Assembly (NCBI GenBank): GCA_964649745.1
Contig: CAZYQI010000009.1
Span: 1-64,000, forward strand
Source of the DNA: CAZEHS01 sp964649745
GTDB lineage: Bacteria > Bacillota > Clostridia > Peptostreptococcales > Acidaminobacteraceae
Reading direction: 5' to 3'
Length of the DNA stretch: 64,000 nt
The notes under the pieces were generated by a model that did not search any database, had not been told where the DNA came from, and saw only the letters and a list, made by a program, of their open reading frames with translations. The position numbers were made by a program, and so were the translations under genes. Each line of letters begins with the position of its first letter. The first letter of the stretch is position 1. This document shows, piece by piece, positions 1-7,673 of this stretch.

Positions 1-22
1 CGTCACCTCCTGTGGCCGGAAC

Positions 23-1417
23 CTATTTGGACTTATTGTAACGTTCTACGACTTCGTCAATGCTTCCAGCCAAAAGGAACATAGCCTCGGGGATCTCATC
101 GTGGTTGCCCTCGATGATTTCTTTAAATCCACGAACGGTTTCTTTCAGTGGAACATATTTTCCAACGGTACCGGTGAACTGCTCCGCTACATGGAAAGGC
201 TGGGAAAGGAAACGCTGCATACGGCGGGCACGGGCAACCAACTGCTTGTCCTCGTCTGACAGCTCATCCATACCAAGGATGGCGATGATATCCTGCAGCT
301 CTTTGTAGCGCTGAAGAATCTCCTGTACCTGACGGGCAACCAAGTAGTGCTCTTCTCCGACAACCTCTGGAGCCAAAATACGGGACGAAGAATCCAGTGG
401 GTCAACAGCCGGATAGATCCCCAGCTCGGAGATTTTACGGGAAAGAACCGTTGTGGCATCCAGGTGGGAGAATGTTGTAGCCGGAGCCGGGTCGGTCAAG
501 TCATCGGCCGGAACGTAAACTGCCTGAACCGACGTGATGGATCCCTTTTTCGTTGATGTAATCCGCTCCTGGAGGGCGCCCATGTCGGTGGCCAGGGTTG
601 GCTGGTAACCAACGGCTGACGGCATACGGCCCAGAAGTGCGGAAACCTCGGAACCCGCTTGTGTGAAGCGGAAAATATTGTCGATAAAGAGGAGAACGTC
701 TTTACCTTCAACATCACGGAAATACTCCGCAACGGTTAGTCCCGTGAGACCAACCCGCATACGGGCACCCGGCGGCTCGTTCATCTGTCCGAATACCATT
801 ACCGTCTTGTCGATAACGCCGGACTCAATCATTTCATGATAGAGGTCGTTTCCCTCACGGGTACGCTCACCAACACCTGCGAATACCGAAAGTCCGCCGT
901 GCTCTTTGGCGATATTATTGATCAGCTCTTGGATAAGAACTGTTTTACCAACGCCCGCGCCGCCGAAGAGGCCGATTTTACCACCCTTTGCATAAGGGCA
1001 GATAAGGTCAACGACCTTGATGCCTGTTTCCAGGATTTCTGTAGACGTTTCCTGATCTTCAAAGCTTGGAGCCTCGCGGTGGATCGCCCATCGCTCCGTT
1101 GAATCTACAGGACCCTTTTCATCGATGGGATCCCCAAGTACGTTGAAAAGTCTGCCTAATGTGCCTTTTCCGACGGGAACGGAGATGTTTTTGCCTGTGT
1201 TGATGGCATCCACACCCCGAAGAAGTCCGTCTGTTGAGGACATGGATACGCATCGGACAGTATTGTCACCAACGTGCTGCATGACCTCCGCCACAACGTG
1301 GATGTCGTTGTGGTGAACTTCGATGGCATCATAGATATTGGGCAGATTTTCGGAGTCGAACCGCACGTCAAGGACAGGGCCAATGATCTGTACGATCTTA
1401 CCAACCGTTTTATCCAT
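23..1417 (-). CDS. atpD: F1Fo ATP synthase subunit beta
   Basis: Catalytic subunit of the F1 headpiece, where ATP is made or hydrolysed. The P-loop GGAGVGKT sits at residues 152-159 and the DELSDED segment, equivalent to the DELSEED loop that touches the gamma shaft, is near the C-terminus. At 464 residues it has the usual family length. I start it at the ATG at 1417 (MDKTVGKIV); a GTG five codons upstream is possible but sits directly on the purine-rich stretch that would be the ribosome binding site. It is the last complete gene of the operon in this window; the epsilon gene (atpC) normally follows and would lie beyond position 1. Assignment is very secure. Confidence 0.98.
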   Translation of the reverse strand: MDKTVGKIVQIIGPVLDVRFDSENLPNIYDAIEVHHNDIHVVAEVMQHVGDNTVRCVSMSSTDGLLRGVDAINTGKNISVPVGKGTLGRLFNVLGDPIDEKGPVDSTERWAIHREAPSFEDQETSTEILETGIKVVDLICPYAKGGKIGLFGGAGVGKTVLIQELINNIAKEHGGLSVFAGVGERTREGNDLYHEMIESGVIDKTVMVFGQMNEPPGARMRVGLTGLTVAEYFRDVEGKDVLLFIDNIFRFTQAGSEVSALLGRMPSAVGYQPTLATDMGALQERITSTKKGSITSVQAVYVPADDLTDPAPATTFSHLDATTVLSRKISELGIYPAVDPLDSSSRILAPEVVGEEHYLVARQVQEILQRYKELQDIIAILGMDELSDEDKQLVARARRMQRFLSQPFHVAEQFTGTVGKYVPLKETVRGFKEIIEGNHDEIPEAMFLLAGSIDEVVERYNKSK

Positions 1418-1462
1418 AGTTACGTTACACACCCTTTCCAGCTGATTATGTGAATCAGTATA

Positions 1463-2359
1463 CTATTTAAGGGCTTCAGCGCCGCTGACGATTTCGGATA
1501 TTTCCTGAGTGATTGCGGATTGACGGGCCTGGTTGTAGGTCAACGTCAGTTCTTCAATCATCTCGTCAGCATTGTCGGAAGCACTTTCCATGGCCACACG
1601 CCTAGCCGCCTGTTCACAGGCCGCCGATTCTATCAAGGCGCCAAAAATCGTACTTTCAATGTATTTCGGGATCAGGTAGCTGAGCACAGCCTCTGCAGAT
1701 GGTTCATAGGTGGTGAATTTCAAATCTGGAACTTCCACCGTTTCCCCATGTGCAACAACTTCCGGCTCCGCAACTTCCGCTTCAGGCAATACCGCAGGCA
1801 AGAGGTTCAGAACCTCAGGAACCTGTGATATGGTACTGATAAGCCGCGTGTACACCAGCTTTATGGCATCTGCCTGCTCCGTCTCGTACATGCGGAGCGC
1901 CCTGCGGGCGATATCTTGAGCATCACCGTAACTGGGCTTCTCCGAAATATACAGATAATCCTTAACGATTTCGCAGTTCATCTTGGTGAAAAAATCCCTG
2001 GTTTTCTTTCCAACGGTTATGAAGCATGCAGCCGATTTATCACTAACGCCTTCCAATGCCTTCTTGGCTACGTTAACGTTATATCCGCCACAAAGCCCCC
2101 TGTCTGCCGCAACGACGATGTACAGGGTTTTCTTCACTTCACGGTAGGAAAGATACTCATGCTTGAGACTTTTTTCGCCCTTGACAATCTCCTGAACCGT
2201 GTCGACCACCTGCTTGAAGTAAGGTTTTGTAATGTCCACCTTATCCTTGGCCCGTTTGAGCTTGGCAGTGGAAACCAGTTCCATGGCTTTGGTAATCTGC
2301 TTTGTGCTGTTAACACTGCGGATTTTGCGCTTGATATCGCGCGAACCCATTCCCGCCAT
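1463..2359 (-). CDS. atpG: F1Fo ATP synthase subunit gamma
   Basis: Central-shaft subunit that couples c-ring rotation to catalysis. The N-terminal segment with RDIKRKIRSVNSTKQITKAM and the C-terminal helix with ASDNADEMIEELTLTYNQ are the two strongly conserved halves of the coiled-coil shaft. The protein has 298 residues; the stretch around residues 195-225, rich in Glu, Ala and Val, looks like a slightly extended variable insert. The ATG at 2359 has a good AGGAGG-type site eight bases upstream. It lies 45 bp upstream of atpD and 19 bp downstream of atpA in the same operon. Confidence 0.97.
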   Translation of the reverse strand: MAGMGSRDIKRKIRSVNSTKQITKAMELVSTAKLKRAKDKVDITKPYFKQVVDTVQEIVKGEKSLKHEYLSYREVKKTLYIVVAADRGLCGGYNVNVAKKALEGVSDKSAACFITVGKKTRDFFTKMNCEIVKDYLYISEKPSYGDAQDIARRALRMYETEQADAIKLVYTRLISTISQVPEVLNLLPAVLPEAEVAEPEVVAHGETVEVPDLKFTTYEPSAEAVLSYLIPKYIESTIFGALIESAACEQAARRVAMESASDNADEMIEELTLTYNQARQSAITQEISEIVSGAEALK

Positions 2360-2378
2360 TTCCTATTCCTCCTCTAGC

Positions 2379-3914
2379 CTAGCCGATCAGCATTCGGTTC
2401 TCCGTACGGACAAAAAACTTGTCTTTGAATTTCCGGATTGCTTCGGTGAACTTTTCTTCTGTTGCAGCATCCAAGTTGCCCGTTTCGCTGATGGCGTTTC
2501 CAATTTCCCCATGGGAATCCTTCATGTACTGAAGGAACTCATGCTCGAATCGTGTCACCGCATGTACAGGAACATCAACCAGATGTTTATTGGTTACACA
2601 GTAAATCATCAGAACCTGATCGGCAACACTGATTGGCTGGGATTGCTTTTGTTTAAGCACTTCCATCAGACGTTCGCCGTGGGCCAGTGTAGCCTGAGTA
2701 TCCTTATCCAGCTCAGAGCCGAACTGCGCAAATGCTGCAAGCTCACGATACTGGGCAAGTTCCAGACGTATTTTCGAAGCAACCTTCTTCATTGCCTTGA
2801 TTTGAGCAGATCCGCCAACACGGGATACGGATATCCCGGAGTTAACCGCCGGACGCTGGCCCGAGAAGAACAGCTCGGATTCAAGGTAGATCTGTCCGTC
2901 AGTGATGGAGATAACGTTTGTCGGTATGTAGGCCGAAACGTCGCCGCCCTGTGTTTCAATAATCGGGAGAGCCGTTATGGAACCCGCGCCCAACTTGTCG
3001 CTGACCTTACATGCCCGCTCAAGAAGACGGCTATGCAGGTAGAATACGTCGCCAGGGTACGCTTCACGACCCGGCGGACGGCGGAGCAGAAGGGACATTT
3101 CGCGATATGCAACCGCATGCTTAGAAAGGTCATCGTAAATGATCAGTACGTCCTTGCCCTGCCACATGAACTCCTCTGCCATGGATACCCCGGCGTAAGG
3201 TGCAATGTACTGGAGCGGTGCAGGATCACTGGCAGATGCGCACACAACGATGGAATAGCTCATAGCCCCGTGATCTTCCAGGGTTTTAGCAAGCTGTGCA
3301 ACCGTTGATTTCTTCTGACCGATGGCCACATAAATGCAGATTACATTCTCTGATTTTTGGTTGATGATCGTATCAATCGCAATAGCGGTTTTGCCCGTTT
3401 GCCGGTCACCGATAATCAGTTCCCGCTGGCCGCGACCGATGGGGATCATGGAGTCAATGGCTTTAATGCCGGTTTGAAGCGGCTGATGTACGGATTTTCT
3501 GTCAATAACGCCAGGAGCATTGTTTTCGATCGGTCGGAACTTCTCGGTTTTAATGGGGCCTTTGCCGTCAATGGGCTGACCCAAAGCGTTTACAACGCGG
3601 CCAATCATAGCCTCGCCTACCGGCACCTCTACAACCCGGCCTGTACGCTTTACTTCATCGCCTTCTTTAATCTCTTTGTCTGAACCGAGCAGTACGGCGC
3701 CAACACTGTCTTCTTCAAGGTTGAGGGACATGCCGTAAACGCCGCCGGGGAACTCCAGGAGTTCGCCTGCCAGACACTTTTCCAGACCATGGACGCGTGC
3801 GATACCGTCTCCGACCTGAATGACCGTGCCGACATCCTCAACTTGAAGCTTATTGCCATAGCGCTTCAATTGCTCTCTAATTACAGAACTGATTTCTTCA
3901 GGTCTCAGATTCAT
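2379..3914 (-). CDS. atpA: F1Fo ATP synthase subunit alpha
   Basis: Non-catalytic nucleotide-binding subunit of F1. The P-loop GDRQTGKT is at residues 169-176, and the C-terminal helical domain is complete, giving 511 residues against the usual 500-515. The N-terminal residues (MNLRPEEISSVIREQL) match the segment that binds the delta subunit. It lies between atpH and atpG, 23 bp and 19 bp away, so it is certainly co-transcribed with them. Nothing in the sequence is unusual. Confidence 0.98.
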   Translation of the reverse strand: MNLRPEEISSVIREQLKRYGNKLQVEDVGTVIQVGDGIARVHGLEKCLAGELLEFPGGVYGMSLNLEEDSVGAVLLGSDKEIKEGDEVKRTGRVVEVPVGEAMIGRVVNALGQPIDGKGPIKTEKFRPIENNAPGVIDRKSVHQPLQTGIKAIDSMIPIGRGQRELIIGDRQTGKTAIAIDTIINQKSENVICIYVAIGQKKSTVAQLAKTLEDHGAMSYSIVVCASASDPAPLQYIAPYAGVSMAEEFMWQGKDVLIIYDDLSKHAVAYREMSLLLRRPPGREAYPGDVFYLHSRLLERACKVSDKLGAGSITALPIIETQGGDVSAYIPTNVISITDGQIYLESELFFSGQRPAVNSGISVSRVGGSAQIKAMKKVASKIRLELAQYRELAAFAQFGSELDKDTQATLAHGERLMEVLKQKQSQPISVADQVLMIYCVTNKHLVDVPVHAVTRFEHEFLQYMKDSHGEIGNAISETGNLDAATEEKFTEAIRKFKDKFFVRTENRMLIG

Positions 3915-3937
3915 CTTCTTTTATCACTCCCATTATC

Positions 3938-4480
3938 CTAAACTATGAGCTGGGCCAAATTATCCTTAAGATCTTCCAGACGGCGCTTCAAGGATCCGTC
4001 TATAACGCGGTCCCCTACTTTGAGACGAATACCTCCAATGACGGATGCATCGATGATATTGTCCAAGCTGATTTGCTTACCCGTCAGTTGAACAAGCTTC
4101 ACCTTCAGGGCTTCCAACTCGATTTCGGTGAGTGGCACCGCTGTATAGGCGGATGCTGCAACCAAACCATGGTGGGTCAATACCGTATGCTGAAACACCT
4201 CTGCAATATCCAGAAGCTCACTTCCGCGCTTCTTGTCGATAAGCACCTTTGTCAGGTTGACGATCTCCTGACTGAACTTACCACTCAGTACGCTGTCTAC
4301 AAAAGAGCGTTTTTCCTCTTTGCTAAGCTTTGGCGTCACCAGAAATTCCATAAATTCCGGATTCTCGGCAACCAGTCCACAAAGGGTTTTCAGCTCTTTC
4401 TCAAGCTCATCGACCCGATTCTCTTCCAGAGCCAGGCTGAACAGGGCTTCTGAGTAAACATTGGCTGCTAATTTTGCCAT
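3938..4480 (-). CDS. atpH: F1Fo ATP synthase subunit delta
   Basis: Peripheral-stalk subunit (OSCP equivalent) that joins the b dimer to the top of F1. The 180-residue protein begins AKLAANVYSEALFSLA, the conserved N-terminal helix that docks on alpha, and ends with GGIRLKVGDRVIDGSLKRRL, the family's C-terminal signature. Its start overlaps the end of atpF by 13 bp, which suggests translational coupling of the two stalk subunits. Family length and context fit exactly. Confidence 0.96.
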   Translation of the reverse strand: MAKLAANVYSEALFSLALEENRVDELEKELKTLCGLVAENPEFMEFLVTPKLSKEEKRSFVDSVLSGKFSQEIVNLTKVLIDKKRGSELLDIAEVFQHTVLTHHGLVAASAYTAVPLTEIELEALKVKLVQLTGKQISLDNIIDASVIGGIRLKVGDRVIDGSLKRRLEDLKDNLAQLIV

Positions 4481-4983
4481 TTGGAATCGCCTACCCCGTC
4501 AATGAATTGCTGGATATAAGCGCGGTGTGCGCCCTCGTCAATATCCCGCTCAACAACTTTGGATGCTGCAAGGATTGTAAGATGGGCAATTTCATCCTTA
4601 AGCGCATTGAGTGCCCTTTGACGTTCATGCTCCATATCCTGCTTTGCAGCGGTCTTCATATGGGTGATTTCTGCTTCTGCTTCTTTGATGATCTCTTCCG
4701 CCCGAGTTTCAGCGCGCATGGCCGCTTCCTTGATTATCAAGCGCCCTTCTTCCTCAGCATTAGCAATTTTCTGGCTAAACTGAGTGCGCAGGGCCTCCGC
4801 TTCCTGATTCTTCTGATCCGCCTCACTGATACTCGCGTCGATGGCATCTTGACGCTTTTTAACAAAGTTCGTGACCGGATTGAACAGTAGTTTCCTCAGG
4901 AAAAGGAACATCACAAGGGTGTTGACCAGCTGGAACAGCATGTTCCAGTTAAGTTCAACCAACCCGAATTTGACCCCTTCCAT
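4468..4983 (-). CDS. atpF: F1Fo ATP synthase subunit b
   Basis: Membrane-anchored peripheral stalk. One N-terminal membrane helix (about residues 12-32, ending FLRKLLFNPVTNFV) is followed by a long, charged, coiled-coil region rich in Glu, Ala, Lys and Arg up to the C-terminus. At 171 residues it is of ordinary length. There is only one b-type gene, so the stalk is presumably a homodimer. It lies 37 bp downstream of the single-hairpin c-subunit gene and overlaps atpH. Confidence 0.95.
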   Translation of the reverse strand: MEGVKFGLVELNWNMLFQLVNTLVMFLFLRKLLFNPVTNFVKKRQDAIDASISEADQKNQEAEALRTQFSQKIANAEEEGRLIIKEAAMRAETRAEEIIKEAEAEITHMKTAAKQDMEHERQRALNALKDEIAHLTILAASKVVERDIDEGAHRAYIQQFIDGVGDSKWQN

Positions 4984-5020
4984 AATGTACGCCTCCTTAA
5001 ACCTTATGCGTGGGTATTTC

Positions 5021-5287
5021 TTACAGCATGCCTACCAGTGGGTTTGCGAAAAGCAGTACAAGAGCTACGATAAGGCCATAGATACCTGTGGATTCTGCAA
5101 CGGCACAGCCGAGCAGCATGGTTCGAACGATATCCCCTTGAACTTCCGGCTGACGGCCCACGGCCTCAGCGCCTTTACCAGCAGCAAATCCTTGACCGAT
5201 ACCAGGGCCGATACCTGCGATCATAGACAGACCTGCGCCTATTGCAGAACATGCGAGAATGAGAGCTTTTCCAGTGATGGGTTCCAT
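5021..5287 (-). CDS. atpE: F1Fo ATP synthase subunit c, single hairpin, Na+-type
   Basis: Proteolipid of the rotor ring, 88 residues, two membrane helices. Counted from the first Met, the protein has Gln32, Val63, Glu65, Ser66 and Tyr70, which are exactly the side chains (with the same numbers) known to bind Na+ in the Ilyobacter tartaricus c-ring. I therefore infer a Na+-translocating enzyme. It is preceded by a second, duplicated c gene (5331-5885) in the same operon, so the ring may contain two kinds of c subunit. Spacing is 37 bp to atpF and 43 bp to the duplicated c gene. Confidence 0.96.
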   Translation of the reverse strand: MEPITGKALILACSAIGAGLSMIAGIGPGIGQGFAAGKGAEAVGRQPEVQGDIVRTMLLGCAVAESTGIYGLIVALVLLFANPLVGML

Positions 5288-5330
5288 CGATAATTTCCTC
5301 CTTGAATCAAATGAATTAGAGTGTGTGTTC

Positions 5331-5885
5331 TTAATACATTGTCAAAAGCGGATTTGCAAATAAAAGGACTATTGCAACTATCAAACCGTAGATACCTGTA
5401 CTTTGAGCCACTGCCTGACCCAAGAGCATGACACGCATGATAAGCATTCTGTGTTTGGGCCTGTTTGCAACAGCCTTGCAGGCTTCACCTGTGGCCAAGC
5501 CCTGACCCAGGCCAGGACCAACACCGGCGATCATGGCAAATCCAGCTCCAATCGCAGCGGCCATAAGAACCAGCGCGGATCCGTCCACATTAACAAGTGG
5601 ATTCGCATACAACAGAATAAGTGCGATAACCAGGGAGAATATCCCGGAGGTTTCTGCAACCGCATCCCCTAACAGCATTGTCATGGTGATGTCACCGCTG
5701 TATTTCGGATTCTTACCAACACCTTCTGCCGCCAGCCCTGCAGCGTAACCCTGGCCTACGCCTGAGCCATTTCCGCCGATCATGCAGAGCCCTGCACCGA
5801 TGGCCGATCCTCCAAGGACCAAAGCCGCTTTGTCGAAGCTCATCAGCCAGTTGAGAAACCGGATGATGAAATCGGTAGATTCCAT
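5331..5885 (-). CDS. atpE: F1Fo ATP synthase duplicated subunit c (four helices, one ion site)
   Basis: A 184-residue proteolipid made of two fused c hairpins. Hairpin 1 (about residues 20-98) keeps Gln45, Glu78 and Thr79 but has Phe83 where the Na+ site usually has Tyr. Hairpin 2 (about 103-180) keeps Gln128, Ser162 and Tyr166, but the essential carboxylate is replaced by Gln161 (AVAQSTGIYG). So the fused protein has only one ion-binding carboxylate. Acetobacterium woodii and relatives are known to carry a similar V-type-like c subunit in an F-type operon. The reading frame is continuous with a proper start and stop, so this is a real fusion and not a frameshift of two genes. Confidence 0.93.
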   Translation of the reverse strand: MESTDFIIRFLNWLMSFDKAALVLGGSAIGAGLCMIGGNGSGVGQGYAAGLAAEGVGKNPKYSGDITMTMLLGDAVAETSGIFSLVIALILLYANPLVNVDGSALVLMAAAIGAGFAMIAGVGPGLGQGLATGEACKAVANRPKHRMLIMRVMLLGQAVAQSTGIYGLIVAIVLLFANPLLTMY

Positions 5886-5906
5886 CCTAACACCTCATTT
5901 CAACAA

Positions 5907-6596
5907 TTAGTCAATTGCACCAGCTACGAACACCATGGTCAGCATCGAGAAGATGAATGACTGGATGATTCCGGAGAACACATCAAAATAGATGTGCAGA
6001 AATGCCGGAATCGGTATGCCCATGCCAATGGGTATGTTGCCGATTGTCAGACATCCCAGTGCACTGTAAAGCAATGTCATGATGACCATGCCGCCCGTGA
6101 TGTTTCCAAAGAGACGAAAACCCATGGAGATCGGGAGTGCAAACTCACCGATGATGTTCAACGGCAACATGACGGGTACCGGCTCAATAAAGCCCTTAAA
6201 GTACCTAAGTCCTTTCTTTCGGACGCCGCTGCCATGAATCAGCAGAAACGTCATACCTGACAGACACAGTGTTGTGTTCATATCCGCCGTAGGAGGCCGG
6301 AATCCTAACAGACCTGACAGGTTTGAAGCGGCAATGAACAAGAATAATGTACAGATATACGGTGCATATCCCATCTTGTCTTCACCCATTACCATCTTCA
6401 CCAGACCGTAAAGTCCCGTAATCGCTGATTCTACGACTACCTGCAGTCCGCCTGGCCGCTCTTTCAGATTGCGCGAAACATAAAGCGAAAACGCAAAGAG
6501 CACGAACATGATGAACCAGGTTGTCGTAACGGTACGGGATATCCAGATGTCTCCAATCTGGAACACTTTATCCGGGCCGAATCCACTACTTCCCAT
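5907..6596 (-). CDS. atpB: F1Fo ATP synthase subunit a
   Basis: Stator membrane subunit that forms the ion half-channels against the c-ring. A polytopic protein of 229 residues with about six membrane helices; the segment SMGFRLFGNITGG contains the essential arginine of the penultimate helices. I choose the ATG at 6596 (MGSSGFGPD) because AAAGGAGG lies eight bases upstream; a TTG at 6617 would start inside that site. It follows atpI by 17 bp. Confidence 0.95.
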   Translation of the reverse strand: MGSSGFGPDKVFQIGDIWISRTVTTTWFIMFVLFAFSLYVSRNLKERPGGLQVVVESAITGLYGLVKMVMGEDKMGYAPYICTLFLFIAASNLSGLLGFRPPTADMNTTLCLSGMTFLLIHGSGVRKKGLRYFKGFIEPVPVMLPLNIIGEFALPISMGFRLFGNITGGMVIMTLLYSALGCLTIGNIPIGMGIPIPAFLHIYFDVFSGIIQSFIFSMLTMVFVAGAID

Positions 6597-6613
6597 ACTT
6601 ACTCCTCCTTTCT

Positions 6614-7003
6614 TCAAGAATGGTTCTTGCGGGATTGCTTACCTTCCAATAAATACTTACCCCATACCACTATTTTTACTGAAAGCAACCCAAGAATTGT
6701 CCCTGCATCGGAAATGTAGGGTGCCTTGAGTGCAAGGAGTACGACAACAGCCGTTACAGCAAACCGAAGGCTGTACTTCATTGTGGCAAAGGCCTGAGCC
6801 CCGCCAGCGTTCATGGTTACCGCCTTTTGCAGTGTCCTGCCCAACTCCATGAACATCAGAATAGCGACCGCGCCTCCCAGAAACACACCAGCAGCGGTTT
6901 CTTTAAGTTCGCCGGTAACCATCCATACAAGAACGAACGCAAAAATGTTGAATAGGAGTGCATATTTAGAAATTTCTTTCGTTAATTGATTAACAGGATC
7001 CAC
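6614..7003 (-). CDS. atpI: ATP synthase subunit I (AtpI-like)
   Basis: Small membrane protein of 129 residues with four predicted helices, of the kind encoded just ahead of atpB in many bacterial operons. AtpI proteins have been proposed to help c-ring assembly, notably for Na+-type ATPases. Translation probably begins at a GTG (7003), with GGAGG about ten bases upstream inside the end of the preceding gene. The family is poorly conserved, so the call rests on size, topology and position between atpZ and atpB. Confidence 0.8.
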   Translation of the reverse strand: MDPVNQLTKEISKYALLFNIFAFVLVWMVTGELKETAAGVFLGGAVAILMFMELGRTLQKAVTMNAGGAQAFATMKYSLRFAVTAVVVLLALKAPYISDAGTILGLLSVKIVVWGKYLLEGKQSRKNHS

Positions 7004-7006
7004 CCT

Positions 7007-7255
7007 TTATTGCCTCCCACTCTTTTTCATTTGCTTCATAACCGCTTTATAAACATTGAGAAAGCCGCTCATTGTGAAGAGGACAATGCAGACCAACAGC
7101 AGGATCCCATTGGTGTGAAACCGGTCATCCAGCCACTTTCCGATGACGACGCCTCCAAAAATCGGTACGATCATGAGGATGCCCAGCTGGCTTAAATACA
7201 AAAGATTCTCATAAATTAAAAAATCCTTACGGTTCACAGGCACCGACCTTTCCAT
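7007..7255 (-). CDS. atpZ: AtpZ-like small membrane protein
   Basis: Eighty-two residues with two membrane helices separated by a short loop (GKWLDDRFHTNG), the pattern of the AtpZ/AtpI accessory family found as first gene of F-ATPase operons. The annotated ATG at 7255 has no clear ribosome binding site; a GTG six codons in (7237) has AAAGG eight bases upstream and may be the true start. AtpZ has been linked to cation supply or assembly of the membrane sector, but that role is not readable from sequence. It is the first gene after the presumed operon promoter. Confidence 0.75.
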   Translation of the reverse strand: MERSVPVNRKDFLIYENLLYLSQLGILMIVPIFGGVVIGKWLDDRFHTNGILLLVCIVLFTMSGFLNVYKAVMKQMKKSGRQ

Positions 7256-7365
7256 AAATGAACTGTTTATATTGCCACCACCGAGTATAAAGACTCATGC
7301 ATCACCCAAATCAGAATATCACATTTCGTTATCCTTGTGGGTTAAAATCGCCTGAAAAACGCCAG

Positions 7366-7396
7366 GAAATCGATTTCAAACCTCTGAAATTTCAGA
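7366..7396. other. Two adjacent short palindromes in the atp leader
   Basis: In the 418-bp gap between atpZ and wecB, two perfect palindromes lie close together: GAAATCGATTTC at 7366-7377 and TCTGAAATTTCAGA at 7383-7396. If the promoter at 7486-7513 is right, both fall in a leader of about 225 nt. They could be protein-binding sites or weak RNA hairpins. The remainder of the gap is AT-rich and holds the promoter and the wecB terminator. Confidence 0.35.
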
Positions 7397-7485
7397 CAAT
7401 TGCGTCTTTGGCATCACCGACATACTTTACCCTGAGAATCACGAATCGAATCAAAAAAATGTCAAATGTTACGGGCCCTTAATAC

Positions 7486-7513
7486 ATTATAGTCGGAAAT
7501 GCTCTCGTGATAA
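7486..7513 (-). promoter_or_regulatory. Candidate promoter of the F-ATPase operon
   Basis: On the - strand a perfect TATAAT (7486-7491) is preceded at 16 bp by TTATCA (7508-7513), which matches four of six bases of the -35 consensus. Transcription would start near 7479, leaving a leader of roughly 225 nt ahead of atpZ. It is the best sigma-A-like site in the gap. Confidence 0.5.
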
Positions 7514-7593
7514 ACAATTTTTTAACGATATTGCATTTATTTTTATCGCCTTGAAAACGTGAAGTTTTCTTGTATAACCACAGCGCCTGCAAA

Positions 7594-7631
7594 CAAACAG
7601 CCTCAGGCATTTTCTAAAAAATGTCTGAGGC
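7594..7631 (-). terminator. Rho-independent terminator after wecB
   Basis: GCCTCAGGCATTTT (7600-7613) pairs with the segment ending at 7631 (one G-T mismatch), with a T-rich tail TGTTTGTTT on the - strand. It lies about 40 bp after the wecB stop and separates the housekeeping block from the ATPase operon. Confidence 0.7.
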
Positions 7632-7673
7632 CGCTATTGTTGGAATTCTACACCTATGTACTGGACAGGCTTT

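Noticed and set aside
1..22. Apparent absence of the epsilon subunit (atpC)
   Set aside because: The operon runs off the window edge just after atpD; atpC would be expected there, so absence cannot be claimed.
2232..3308. Long + strand open frame (358 codons) opposite atpA
   Set aside because: It is antisense to the highly conserved atpA/atpG genes, has no ribosome binding site or family pattern, and is a by-product of codon use on the other strand.
5331..5885. Duplicated c gene as a frameshift or assembly fusion of two atpE genes
   Set aside because: One continuous frame, a short plausible linker (NPLVNVDGSALVL), and diverged hairpins with different ion-site residues argue for a true fused gene, known in acetogenic relatives.
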